This document shows positions 55,015-63,374 of a DNA stretch of 64,000 nt, piece after piece. The notes beneath the pieces were generated by a model. The model was given only the letters and a program-made list of their open reading frames with translations. It made no database searches and was not told where the DNA came from. Origin of the DNA: Mycolicibacter minnesotensis. Its GTDB lineage: Bacteria; Actinomycetota; Actinomycetes; Mycobacteriales; Mycobacteriaceae. The stretch is from contig NZ_AP022589.1 in NCBI RefSeq assembly GCF_010731755.1, positions 2,108,001 to 2,172,000 on the forward strand, read 5' to 3'. Both the position numbers and the translations under genes were made by a program. Position 1 is the stretch's first letter; each line of letters opens with the position of its first letter.

Positions 55015-57047
55015 ATCCTGGCCTCAAAATCATCGCGGTGAGATTGGTCGTTGAGACTGTCTCGGGCGTACAGTTCGGGCATACATTCACATTTCAAGAG
55101 GGCCTAAATGTCATCCGTGGTGATAACACAAGCGGTAAATCGACGACCCTCCAAGCGATCGTCTATGCCCTGGGATTAGAAGGGATGCTGGGCGCATCGC
55201 ACCAGATACCGTTACCGCATTCGATGACAGAGAAGCTCGCGTTTGATTCCGAGGAATTTGATGTCATCGAGTCGTATGTTGAACTTGAAGCAGCTAACAA
55301 GAATGGGCAATTTGTCACAGTTCGCAGATTCGTAAAGCATCCATCGGTGAATACGAAACTGATCAATGTGGCGATGGGGCCAGCGATTACAGAACCGAAT
55401 GCTTACGAGTCGCGCGATTTCTTTGTTCGTCGTGCTGGCGGTGCTCAGCGTGAAGCCGGTTTTCACCACTTCTTAGCGGACTTCATTGGTTGGAAACTCC
55501 CAAACGTAACTCGAATGGATGGCTCAGAGATACCGTTGTACATGGAGACTTTGTTTCCGTACTTCTACGTTGAGCAAAAACACGGATGGTCCGGCGTGCA
55601 GGCGCGAATCCCAACGTACCTCGGCATTAGAGATGTGGGCAAGAGGTCGGCAGAATTCGTACTTAGGCTCCAAATATTTGACCTCATTTTAGAAAAACAG
55701 CGGATATCTTCTTCGGTCGCCGAATTGGAGGCGCAATGGCGTCAATCACTGCGTGACCTAGGGGAGGCTGCGGATGCTGCCGGCGTTACGCTGGCAAAGG
55801 TTCCGTCAACTCTCAAAGAGTCCTTGGAAGAAGATATTGCTGAGCCTCTGACCGTTGTCGAGGGTGATTGGGTGGCGCTTGATGAAGCGATACCTCGGCT
55901 ACGCGATCAGCTTTCGGCCATGATGGCTCGGTCTGTTCCGGCGGTGAGGGATGTATCGACGCAACTTGATACCGATGTCGCTGCCGAGGAGGACGCCATC
56001 AATGACCGACTAGTTGAAGTCGCAGTTATTGTAAATCAGCGAGAAGAATTTCGCCGCCGGCGTAATCAGTTGGAGCTTCGAATTGATGCCCTCGAAGCCG
56101 ATCTTCAAAAACACAAGGACGCTCGTACTCTCGTTGAACTAGGTGCAAATTTCGCGACAGAATTACTTGGAGAAAACATCTGTCCGACATGTCACCAGGA
56201 TGTTCACGATGGTATGGATATCTCGTCACACGTAATGGCTGTTCAAGAGAACATTGATTTCATCGGCCGTGAATTGACGACACTGCGTTCAGCGTTGAAC
56301 GATATTGAGAGTTCGGGTTCCGCTCTGCGCGTTCGTGAACGGAGTGCTCGCACCGCACTGATAGACGCGCGGCGAAGGGTCCGCGCGCTTCGTGAGACGC
56401 TTGTGAGTGCTGATAGTGCGCCATCCGCGATTGATGTGGCAAATCGACTACAGCTACAAGACCGTGTTGAGCGGCTAGAGGAGAGTGGTCGCCAAATTGC
56501 TGGCTTGCGTCAAGGACTTGTGTCGACTGCGCAGCACTGGCAAAAGCAACGTGAATTGCTTCGGTCGGTGAATGTCAACGATTTGCATGGCACGGACCTG
56601 ACGAAAATACTCGCGCTTGAGACATACCTCAGATCACAACTTGTGCGCTACGGTTTCAGCTCTTTGAGTACTAGCGAAGTTGACATTAGCCGGGAGACCT
56701 ACAGGCCGGCTCACGAAGGATTCGATTTAGGATTCGACTTGTCCGCTAGTGATATGATTCGCGTGATTTGGGCATATTTGATGGGCATTCTCAGGGTTGC
56801 CGACGAATATGGCGGGAACCATCTCAATCTGTTGATTTTCGATGAGCCGAAACAGCAAGATACGGCGTCGGAAAGCTATCAAGAGCTTTTACAAGAGGCA
56901 GCAGGTCAGGGCGCGAGGGGTGCCCAGCTCATCTTCGCAACGAGCGAGAATCTCGACAGTCTGCTCGCGATGTTGGGCGATACGGCGTACCACTTGCAGG
57001 ACATCGGCGCAGGTAAAAAGTTGTTGCGCCCCATCACAAGTTCCTGA
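55005..57047 (+). CDS. SMC-like ABC ATPase with zinc hook (DUF3732-like)
   Basis: A 680-residue ATPase. Walker A is GDNTSGKST at 39-47. A long helical, probably coiled-coil region spans about 215-540 and carries a zinc-hook-like CPTC at 392-395, flanked by charged heptads. Near the C-terminus SASDMIRVIWAYL (about 578) stands in the place of the ABC signature and LLIFDEPKQQD (about 609) is Walker B plus D-loop. The short hook arms and lone ATPase resemble the RecF/SMC-type DUF3732 group found in ABC-3C conflict systems. Expected role: a DNA or complex sensor that triggers the effector. ATG at 55005. Confidence 0.82.
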   Translation: MALDPGLKIIAVRLVVETVSGVQFGHTFTFQEGLNVIRGDNTSGKSTTLQAIVYALGLEGMLGASHQIPLPHSMTEKLAFDSEEFDVIESYVELEAANKNGQFVTVRRFVKHPSVNTKLINVAMGPAITEPNAYESRDFFVRRAGGAQREAGFHHFLADFIGWKLPNVTRMDGSEIPLYMETLFPYFYVEQKHGWSGVQARIPTYLGIRDVGKRSAEFVLRLQIFDLILEKQRISSSVAELEAQWRQSLRDLGEAADAAGVTLAKVPSTLKESLEEDIAEPLTVVEGDWVALDEAIPRLRDQLSAMMARSVPAVRDVSTQLDTDVAAEEDAINDRLVEVAVIVNQREEFRRRRNQLELRIDALEADLQKHKDARTLVELGANFATELLGENICPTCHQDVHDGMDISSHVMAVQENIDFIGRELTTLRSALNDIESSGSALRVRERSARTALIDARRRVRALRETLVSADSAPSAIDVANRLQLQDRVERLEESGRQIAGLRQGLVSTAQHWQKQRELLRSVNVNDLHGTDLTKILALETYLRSQLVRYGFSSLSTSEVDISRETYRPAHEGFDLGFDLSASDMIRVIWAYLMGILRVADEYGGNHLNLLIFDEPKQQDTASESYQELLQEAAGQGARGAQLIFATSENLDSLLAMLGDTAYHLQDIGAGKKLLRPITSS

Positions 57048-57201
57048 CCTGACGAACGGCGAGTTTTCTAGAGCGAGAGCAGCCGCTTGCAGATTGAGGC
57101 GCAACTCTATCGCGGTAAAGGGGCACCCCCGCCCTTGGACGGATGTATGAGTCAGCGTCCGTCCGTCCGCTGCCCGAACCTCACGCCTTTTTAGGGGGTG
57201 C

Positions 57202-58009
57202 ATGGGGACGGACGTTGAACATTTGTCCTGGCCGGGTGTTTTCTGCTGGTGGTCGCCTGACTCCGTTAATAAGGTGATCGCGACAACCGGTCAGGTACTG
57301 GCAGATGCGAAGGCCGAGGGGATCGTTTCGCGTAACGTCGCTGAGTCAGTGAATCGCGTATCGGTGCCACATGTATCGGTGCCACATAAGGATGCCGATA
57401 CCTGTACAGAGGCCGAGGTCAGCACCTTTCTCGGGGCAATCGAAGGCCATCGCCTTGCCCACGCTTGGGAACTAGCGCTTTCCGGCCTGCGCCGTGGAGA
57501 GCTGGCCGGCCTTCGCTGGCTGGATTTTGACTTCGACGCGAAAATGCTTGCGATTGCTAACAAGCGCGTCGCGGCCCGCGGACGCACCGTCGAGAACGAC
57601 CCGAAGTCTGCGGCGCCGCGCCGTATGCTGCCCCTCCAGGAATGGCTCGTCAACGTCCTGCGGTCTGCTAAGGCCCAGCAGGCGGCCCGAACGCTTGGCG
57701 CTCGGGGCGAGTATTGGCGAATGGGCGTACGTAGTCAGCAATGAGGTCGGCGAGCCGTACGCACCTGGCGTTCTATCGCGCTATTGGCGAGACACTGTGA
57801 AAGCCGCAGGCATCCGCCACATTAAGTTGCACGCGGCGCGGCACACATGCGCGACGCTGATGCATCTGCAGGTTGTCCCAGCGGCGGTGATTGCAGCATG
57901 GATCGGGCACAAGGACGCCACGCTCACGATGAAGCTGTATGCGCATTCTCAGGATGACGTATTGAAGGCAGCGGGGGCGACGTTGAACCCGGGTTGTCAC
58001 AACTCGTGA
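57202..58009 (+). pseudogene. Tyrosine integrase, N-terminally truncated and frameshifted
   Basis: Two frames of one phage-type integrase. Frame one (57202-57744) contains part of the core-binding domain (SPDSVNKVIATTGQVLADAKAEG) and the first catalytic Arg in LSGLRRGELAGLRW. Frame two, open to 58009, continues with VSNEVGEPYAPGVLSRYWRD, HAARHTCATLMH (His and second Arg), WIGHKDATLTMKLYAH (His and Tyr nucleophile). The switch to another frame occurs at about 57700-57725. The N-terminal arm-binding domain is missing. Next to the tRNA att site, it must be the integrase that placed the island; it is now probably inactive. Confidence 0.85.
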
Positions 58010-58061
58010 CACCGACGTGGTCTAGTCGAACAGTTCGAACAGCGTTTCCGCAGTTCACACG

Positions 58062-58135
58062 TGGAGCCGATGACGGGAATCGAACCCGCGTATTCAGCTT
58101 GGGAAGCTGATGTTCTGCCATTGAACTACATCGGC
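58062..58135 (-). tRNA. tRNA-Gly (anticodon CCC)
   Basis: On the minus strand the acceptor arms GCCGATG and CATCGGC pair, the anticodon stem TCAGC/GCTGA encloses TTCCCAA (anticodon CCC), and GGTTCGATTCC is the T-arm. Discriminator U and CCA are encoded. The gene is intact and serves as the integration site of the island; its 3' end now comes from the element. Confidence 0.93.
58063..58111. repeat. attR within tRNA-Gly
   Basis: Right copy of the 49-bp repeat, equal to 53357-53405. It covers the 3' two-thirds of the tRNA and thus restores a functional gene after integration. Confidence 0.9.
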
Positions 58136-58204
58136 GTTGCTGCCTTGGAAGGCTAACACTCGGTTGCGGGCGGCGGTGCGGGGGTGAGCGCCCCCGGCCT
58201 CACG

Positions 58205-58492
58205 TCATCCCCGCCCGGGCGGCCGGCATTCGACGCCAGGGTTCTGGCAGTACATCCCGACGCCGCCGCGAACAACAGAGCCGCCCTGCACGTTCGACTG
58301 AGACAGCTCGTTGCCGGGGGAAGACAGAGCCGGAATCTGCGCCGAGATGAAGTCGTCGATGATCGGTGAAGGCCCACCCGGAAGGGGATTTGGGTCGGAC
58401 GGATCCGCATTCGCGGCCGCCGCGCCTCCCAGCACCGAGAGGGTGCCGAGAGCGCCGATCGCCAGGGCGTGGGCGAAGCGTTGCCGCATCAT
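58205..58492 (-). CDS. Small secreted protein
   Basis: A 95-residue protein with a signal peptide ending near ANA/DPS at residue 29 and a mature part of about 66 residues rich in Pro, Gly and Ser, with two cysteines (MYCQNPGVECRPP). GGAGGCG precedes two consecutive ATG codons. Such small exported proteins are common in mycobacteria. I know no function. Its place beside an MspA porin is probably incidental. Confidence 0.7.
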   Translation of the reverse strand: MMRQRFAHALAIGALGTLSVLGGAAAANADPSDPNPLPGGPSPIIDDFISAQIPALSSPGNELSQSNVQGGSVVRGGVGMYCQNPGVECRPPGRG

Positions 58493-58663
58493 CGCCTCCC
58501 TGGAGTCGTCGCTGGTAATTCGCCGGGTGAAGCCCCAGGCTACCCCCGGCCACCGCCGGGAAGGCGGCGCAATATCGCGGAGCGGTTACGAACGCAAAAC
58601 GGTATTTGCCGAGGTGCCTCGCGTAATCAGGATCTGTTCCCAGCCGTCCCTAGCGTATCGATC

Positions 58664-59356
58664 ATGGTGTCGGCCACGTCAGTCCTTTGTCGGGTGGTGA
58701 TTCTCGCCTGCGTGGGTTGTCTGGTGGCGCCGCCGGCTGGTGCCGATCCCGCCCCCGACGCTGTCCCGGTGGCTGCGGAGGTGCCTCCGAAAGAACCTGC
58801 CACCGTCCGCACCCCGGATGGCTGGACACTGACCGTCGGCACCAGGGATGAGGCGCAGGTTCCGGTGGCGCCGTTGACCACCGCGATCTCGTCTCGCGAG
58901 TACGTGTCCAGCGGAACATACTTCGCCGAGCTGATCGCTCCCGAGGGAGAGGCGCCAGCGGGAGTCCTGGAGGCGGGGTACCAGATCGGCTGTGGAATCG
59001 ACATGAGTACCGCCAACGGCGTCACCATGTCCGGTTCCGCCGGCATGGTCCCGGGGCTGGGCGCGATGGTGCCGATCCCGCCGGGGCCGGCTGCCCCGTT
59101 CCAGTTGCTGCCGGCTCTCGCCACCCCGGTCACCGGTGTGGTCACCGTCGGGCTCAAACCTGGCCTGGTGTTCATCGTGCCGGTGCATCAGAAGGTGTTC
59201 AAGGGAGCCCATCCCTGGGTCATGATCAGCGAGTTCCACGTCAAGATCGACGGTTGTGTGGGGCAGTCGTTCATTCGCTCCTACGCGGTGCTCACCCGCG
59301 AGACCGAGGAATCCGACGTAGTGCTGTCCTACGTCGGGGCCACCACGACTGTCTGA
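58664..59356 (+). CDS. MspA-family outer-membrane porin
   Basis: A 230-residue exported protein. The signal peptide ends near AGA at about 27. [58 protein letters not shown] and the C-terminal [24 protein letters not shown] are the MspA beta-barrel landmarks. MspA itself is shorter (about 184 mature) and octameric in the mycomembrane, passing small hydrophilic solutes. The insert of Pro/Gly-rich text ([19 protein letters not shown]) and two extra cysteines separate it from the major porins. ATG at 58664. Presence of this family points to a fast-growing or environmental species. Confidence 0.87.
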   Translation: MVSATSVLCRVVILACVGCLVAPPAGADPAPDAVPVAAEVPPKEPATVRTPDGWTLTVGTRDEAQVPVAPLTTAISSREYVSSGTYFAELIAPEGEAPAGVLEAGYQIGCGIDMSTANGVTMSGSAGMVPGLGAMVPIPPGPAAPFQLLPALATPVTGVVTVGLKPGLVFIVPVHQKVFKGAHPWVMISEFHVKIDGCVGQSFIRSYAVLTRETEESDVVLSYVGATTTV

Positions 59357-59418
59357 TCGCGATTCCGCGGCGCCACGCCGTGCACCAGAACCCGCCGGGC
59401 AGCGGATACGCTCGTGCC

Positions 59419-59991
59419 GTGCTGCTCTCCGATCGCGATCTGCGGGCCGAAATCGCCGCCGGCAGGCTGGGTATCAACCCCTTCGACGACGCTCTGGTCC
59501 AGCCCTCCAGCGTGGACGTTCGCCTCGACAGCCTGTTTCGGGTGTTCAACAACACCCGCTATACCCACATCGACCCTGCCAAGCAGCAGGACGAGTTGAC
59601 CACGCTGGTCGAGCCCAAACCCGGCGAGCCGTTTGTGCTGCACCCCGGCGAGTTCGTGCTGGGTTCCACCCTGGAGTGCTGCACCCTGCCCGACGATCTG
59701 GCCGGCCGGCTGGAGGGAAAGTCGAGCCTGGGCCGGCTGGGTCTGCTGACGCACTCCACGGCGGGATTCATCGACCCCGGCTTCTCGGGCCACATCACTC
59801 TGGAGCTTTCCAACGTCGCGAATCTGCCGATCACACTGTGGCCGGGCATGAAGATCGGCCAGCTCTGCCTGCTGCGGCTCACGTCGCCGGCCGAGCACCC
59901 GTATGGCAGCACGCGCGTAGGGTCGAAATATCAGGGCCAGCGCGGGCCGACGCCGTCGCGCTCGTACCAGAACTTCATCAAGTCTGATTAG
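59419..59991 (+). CDS. dcd: dCTP deaminase (bifunctional dUTP-forming)
   Basis: A 190-residue trimeric enzyme, the same length as Rv0321. [73 protein letters not shown] (split at the active site with its catalytic Glu) and [16 protein letters not shown] are textbook. It makes dUMP precursor from dCTP; the M. tuberculosis enzyme also hydrolyses dUTP. GTG at 59419; the open frame upstream is not used. Downstream of an MspA porin and upstream of the proline-rich pair. Confidence 0.95.
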   Translation: MLLSDRDLRAEIAAGRLGINPFDDALVQPSSVDVRLDSLFRVFNNTRYTHIDPAKQQDELTTLVEPKPGEPFVLHPGEFVLGSTLECCTLPDDLAGRLEGKSSLGRLGLLTHSTAGFIDPGFSGHITLELSNVANLPITLWPGMKIGQLCLLRLTSPAEHPYGSTRVGSKYQGQRGPTPSRSYQNFIKSD

Positions 59992-60098
59992 CCCTCGGAT
60001 GTGACGGCCGCTCCGCGGCTGCGATGAAGCCGGTTTCGGCCAGCCCTGGTGGGGGAATGGGTCGGTGACGCCGGACGAAGAGCAGCAGGGGAGGTTGC

Positions 60099-61547
60099 GT
60101 GGACATCGTTTTGGGAGTGTCAGTGGCGCCCTCGGCGGTCCGCATGGTGTTGGTGGAAGGCCAAAGCGCCGACGGGGTCACCGTCGAGCACGACGACTTC
60201 GACGTCAGCGCCGACACCCAAACCGCCCCGGAGCGGGTGGTCTCAGCGATCCTGGGCACCCGCGAGGGCGCCCGCGAAGGCGGCTATCAGCTCAGCTCCA
60301 CCGGCGTGACCTGGAGCCATCCCGCCGAGGCGACCGCGCTGCGTGAGGCGCTGGCGGGCCGCAAGGTAGAGAACGTGATGCTGGTGTCGGCGTTCCTGGC
60401 CGCGGCCGCGCTGGCCCAGTCGGTGGGCAGTACGACGCGTTACACCCGCACGGCGCTGTTGTTCGTCGAGCCCGAGACCGCCACGCTGGCCGTCGTCAGT
60501 TCCGACGACGGTTCGATCACCGAGGTCCATCGCCAGGCGCTGTCCCCTGATGACGAGAGTGCGGTCGCGGAGATCACCGACCTGGCGGCCGGTGCCCAGC
60601 GGCTCGAGTCGCAGCCCGACGGTCTGTTCGTGGTGGGTTCGGGCGTAAACGTGGCGCTGATCAAACCGGAGTTGGAGAAGGCCACGCCCTTGCCGGTCAG
60701 CGTGCCGGAGGAGCCGGACATGGCGCTGGCCCGCGGCGCTGCATTGGCCAGCGCCCATGCGCCCCTGTTCTCGTCGTCCACCCAGGCGCAGGCCTGGGCG
60801 CAGGATCCGGGCACCGGTGCATGGGATCCGGCGCTGGTCGGCGGCGGCCACGCCTACCTCGCGCCGGGAGAGGTGGACTACAACCTCACGGCCAGTAACG
60901 AGCCGCTGGCGTACAGCGCGATGCCTGAGGTCGCCGATGATCCCGAGCTCGTCGACTCTGGGCTGCTCGACTTCAGCACCGGGATCCAGCCGCGCGAGCG
61001 CAAACCGATGCTGGTCACCGGTGGGGTAGCGGCGCTCTTCGTCGTGGGGGTGCTGGGACTGGCGATCGCGCTGGCCGTGGGTATGCGCGCGGCCAACACG
61101 TCCCGCCCCGACGTGCGGGCCAACGTCGTCACCCATCAGGCGCCGCCGCCGAAGGCTGTCGTCCCGCCTGCTCCCGCGCCGCCGGCGGCCCCGCCCGTGC
61201 CTGCCGTCGAACCAGCGCCACCGCGGGCGCCCGCTCCCGCGCCTGCCCAGCGGGTCCCCGAGCCGCTGCCGGTGGCTCCGGCTCCGGTGCCCGTTCCTGT
61301 GCCGGTGGCTCCGCCGCCCCCGCCACCGGTGCTGCCGCCCCCGCCGTTGCCCAAACTCGGTATTCCGGGCCTGCCCGGCGGCCCACCGCTGTTCGGCCCG
61401 CCCAAGGGGGGTTGGGGGCCTGGCGACAGAGGACGCGGTGGGGGCCGTGGCCCAGGTGGCGGCAAGGGGCCCGGCAAAGGACCCGGCGGCGGGCATGGGC
61501 GCGGCGGCGGCCCCTTCCCGTTCCCGCTGCCCGGCCTACATTTTTAG
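60099..61547 (+). CDS. Membrane-anchored Pro/Gly-rich protein, paralogue A
   Basis: A 482-residue protein. Residues 1-220 form a cytosolic domain starting MDIVLGVSVAPSAVRMVLVEG that resembles an actin/Hsp70-like (ASKHA-type) strand pattern, with VMLVSAFLAAAALAQSVG and LARGAALASAHAPL. One membrane helix lies at about 306-328 (VTGGVAALFVVGVLGLAIALAVG), then a Pro/Ala-rich and Gly-rich outside tail. GTG start with GGGGAGG nearby. The next gene is a close paralogue. Conserved in mycobacteria (DUF7159-type by memory); the architecture recalls Rv0312. Role unknown, perhaps in envelope organisation. Confidence 0.75.
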   Translation: MDIVLGVSVAPSAVRMVLVEGQSADGVTVEHDDFDVSADTQTAPERVVSAILGTREGAREGGYQLSSTGVTWSHPAEATALREALAGRKVENVMLVSAFLAAAALAQSVGSTTRYTRTALLFVEPETATLAVVSSDDGSITEVHRQALSPDDESAVAEITDLAAGAQRLESQPDGLFVVGSGVNVALIKPELEKATPLPVSVPEEPDMALARGAALASAHAPLFSSSTQAQAWAQDPGTGAWDPALVGGGHAYLAPGEVDYNLTASNEPLAYSAMPEVADDPELVDSGLLDFSTGIQPRERKPMLVTGGVAALFVVGVLGLAIALAVGMRAANTSRPDVRANVVTHQAPPPKAVVPPAPAPPAAPPVPAVEPAPPRAPAPAPAQRVPEPLPVAPAPVPVPVPVAPPPPPPVLPPPPLPKLGIPGLPGGPPLFGPPKGGWGPGDRGRGGGRGPGGGKGPGKGPGGGHGRGGGPFPFPLPGLHF

Positions 61548-61614
61548 GTGGGGATCTCGCCCGCACGCTTGTAAGATTGACTAAGAAGTCGCCGACCCTA
61601 GTGGAGGAGGTGCG

Positions 61615-63345
61615 GTGGACATCGTTTTGGGGGTCTCGATGGCGCCGCCATCGGTACGCATGGTCCTGGTCGAGGGGGAACGCGCCTCAGGCGTCACCGT
61701 CGACGAGGACGGATTTGAGGTGGACGCCGACTCTCCGGTACTGCCCCATCAGATCGTGTCGGCCATCCTGGGCACCCAGGAAAGCGCCCGCGAGAGCGGC
61801 TACCGGCTGGCCTCGACCGGGGTGACCGTCGCCGACCCGCTCCAGGCCGGACAGTTGCGCGACGCCCTGGCCGGCCATCGGGTCGAGAACGTGATGCTGG
61901 TGTCGGCGTTCTTGGCCGCCGCCGCCCTGGCGCAGACGGTGGGTGGATCAGTCGGCTATGAGCACACCGCCCTGATGTTCATCGAGCCCGACGGGGCGAC
62001 CCTGGCCGTCGTCGACTCTTCAGACGGCTCGATCGCCGATGTGCAGCGGGTGGCGCTGCCCTCCGACGACGCCGCCGCCATGGGCGCGCTGACCCGGCTG
62101 GCCGCTGCGGCCGGCCGACTGTCCCCGCGCCCCGATGGCCTCTTCGTCGTCGGCTCCGGTGTCAACGTCGGCATGGTCAAACCGGAGTTGGACGCAGCCA
62201 GCGCCATCCCGGTCAGCGTCCCCGAAGAACCCGAGACCGCCCTGGCACGGGGCGCGGCGCTGGCCAGTGCCCACGCGCCGCTGTTCGATTCCTCGACCTC
62301 GGCGCTGGCGTGGGCGCGCGACCCCGGCACCGGCGTGATCGACCCGGAGCTGGTTGCGCTTGGTTACGCCTGCCCGGCCGACTATGACGCGACCATGGGC
62401 GAGTTCGCGCTGGCCTACAGCGCGGTGCCCGACGACGCCTACAGCGGCTACCTGGACTTCGCCGGAGACGATGCTGTCGAGGATGTCGTCGGCTCCGACG
62501 ACGAGTTCTACCCGCCGAGTTCCGAACTGCGCCTCATCGAGGAGGACAGCGCACCGATTCGTAGGCGCCCCTTCCTGCTGGCTGGAAGCGGCTTGGCGGC
62601 GTTCTTCGTCGTCGGTGTCTGCAGTCTGGTGGTCGCACTGGCGGTCAGTATTCGGCCCACCGCCGCAGACCACCCACCGCCCACCGGGCACCTCGTCGGA
62701 CCCGCTCAACAGGCCCCGGCCCCGGCGCCCGCCCCCGAAGCCGCGCCGGTGCCGGCCCCCGCGCCACCACCGGCGGCCCCGCCGGCGGTCAAGGTCCCGG
62801 TTGCTCGACCTGCCCCCGCCGCCCCGGCGCCTGCGCCTGCCCCCGCCGCCCCGGCACCGAAAGCGCCGGCACCCGCGCAGGTGGCTCCGGCCCCGATACC
62901 GGTGCCCGTTCCGATCCAGGTGCCTGCACCGGTCGAGATTCCCGCCCCGGCGGCCCCGGTACCCGCCGCTCCGGCTCCGCCGCCGCTGATCCAGCAACCC
63001 GAGCTGCCGCCGTTCCTGCGTCCGCCGGCGCAGAAACCGCCGTCCAACAACGGCGGCAATCCCTCGTGGTTGCCGGGCAACAACAACGGCGGCGGGAACA
63101 AGGGGGGCAACCCCTCGTGGCTGCCCGACAACGATGGCGGCGGCAAAAAGGGCGGAAACCCCTCCCCGTGGCTGCCCGGCGTCGGCTCCAACGGTGGCGG
63201 GAACCCGTGGTTTCCGGGCCTCGGTGGCAACTCCGGCGGACGCGGCGGCACCGGCGGAGGCTCCTGGTTCCCCGGCCTCGGCGGCGGTGGCGGCGGCAAA
63301 GGCGGGGGAGGCGGCGGAGGCGGCGGAGGCGGCTGGCCCTTCTGA
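61615..63345 (+). CDS. Membrane-anchored Pro/Gly-rich protein, paralogue B
   Basis: A 576-residue tandem paralogue of the preceding gene: the same start (MDIVLGVSMAPPSVRMVLVEG), NVMLVSAFLAAAALAQTVGG, FVVGSGVNVGMVKPEL and ARGAALASAHAPL. A helix at about 321-343 (LLAGSGLAAFFVVGVCSLVVALAV) precedes a long tail of Pro-Ala and Pro-Val repeats, then NGGGNPSWLP-type repeats and a poly-Gly end. GGAGGAGG lies ahead of the GTG. The 67-base gap to its neighbour suggests one transcript. The tail is longer than in paralogue A. Function unknown. Confidence 0.75.
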   Translation: MDIVLGVSMAPPSVRMVLVEGERASGVTVDEDGFEVDADSPVLPHQIVSAILGTQESARESGYRLASTGVTVADPLQAGQLRDALAGHRVENVMLVSAFLAAAALAQTVGGSVGYEHTALMFIEPDGATLAVVDSSDGSIADVQRVALPSDDAAAMGALTRLAAAAGRLSPRPDGLFVVGSGVNVGMVKPELDAASAIPVSVPEEPETALARGAALASAHAPLFDSSTSALAWARDPGTGVIDPELVALGYACPADYDATMGEFALAYSAVPDDAYSGYLDFAGDDAVEDVVGSDDEFYPPSSELRLIEEDSAPIRRRPFLLAGSGLAAFFVVGVCSLVVALAVSIRPTAADHPPPTGHLVGPAQQAPAPAPAPEAAPVPAPAPPPAAPPAVKVPVARPAPAAPAPAPAPAAPAPKAPAPAQVAPAPIPVPVPIQVPAPVEIPAPAAPVPAAPAPPPLIQQPELPPFLRPPAQKPPSNNGGNPSWLPGNNNGGGNKGGNPSWLPDNDGGGKKGGNPSPWLPGVGSNGGGNPWFPGLGGNSGGRGGTGGGSWFPGLGGGGGGKGGGGGGGGGGGWPF

Positions 63346-63374
63346 GCCACCGGTCTATCCACTAGCCTGGCGGC

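Larger units (their letters stand above)
53357..58111. mobile_element. tRNA-Gly-inserted genomic island carrying an ABC-3C-type system
   Basis: A 4.7-kb element is bounded by 49-bp perfect direct repeats (53357-53405 and 58063-58111). The right repeat is the 3' part of the intact tRNA-Gly; the left is the displaced original 3' end. Inside lie three overlapping same-strand genes and a damaged tyrosine integrase next to the tRNA, the usual layout of integrative elements. Base composition is clearly lower in GC than the flanks (42% in one counted 60-base line, against roughly two-thirds outside). Gene order on M. tuberculosis-like backbone resumes beyond it. With its integrase broken it should be immobile by itself. 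Confidence 0.85.

Noticed and set aside
57048..57201. A missing N-terminal part of the integrase in another frame
   Set aside because: No integrase-like peptide was found in any plus frame there; only a small GGACGG/CCGTCC stem is visible.
63030..63340. Repeats of GGCGGC and GGCAACCCCTCGTGG type
   Set aside because: In-frame low-complexity coding for the Gly/Asn/Pro tail of paralogue B, not a regulatory or mobile repeat.
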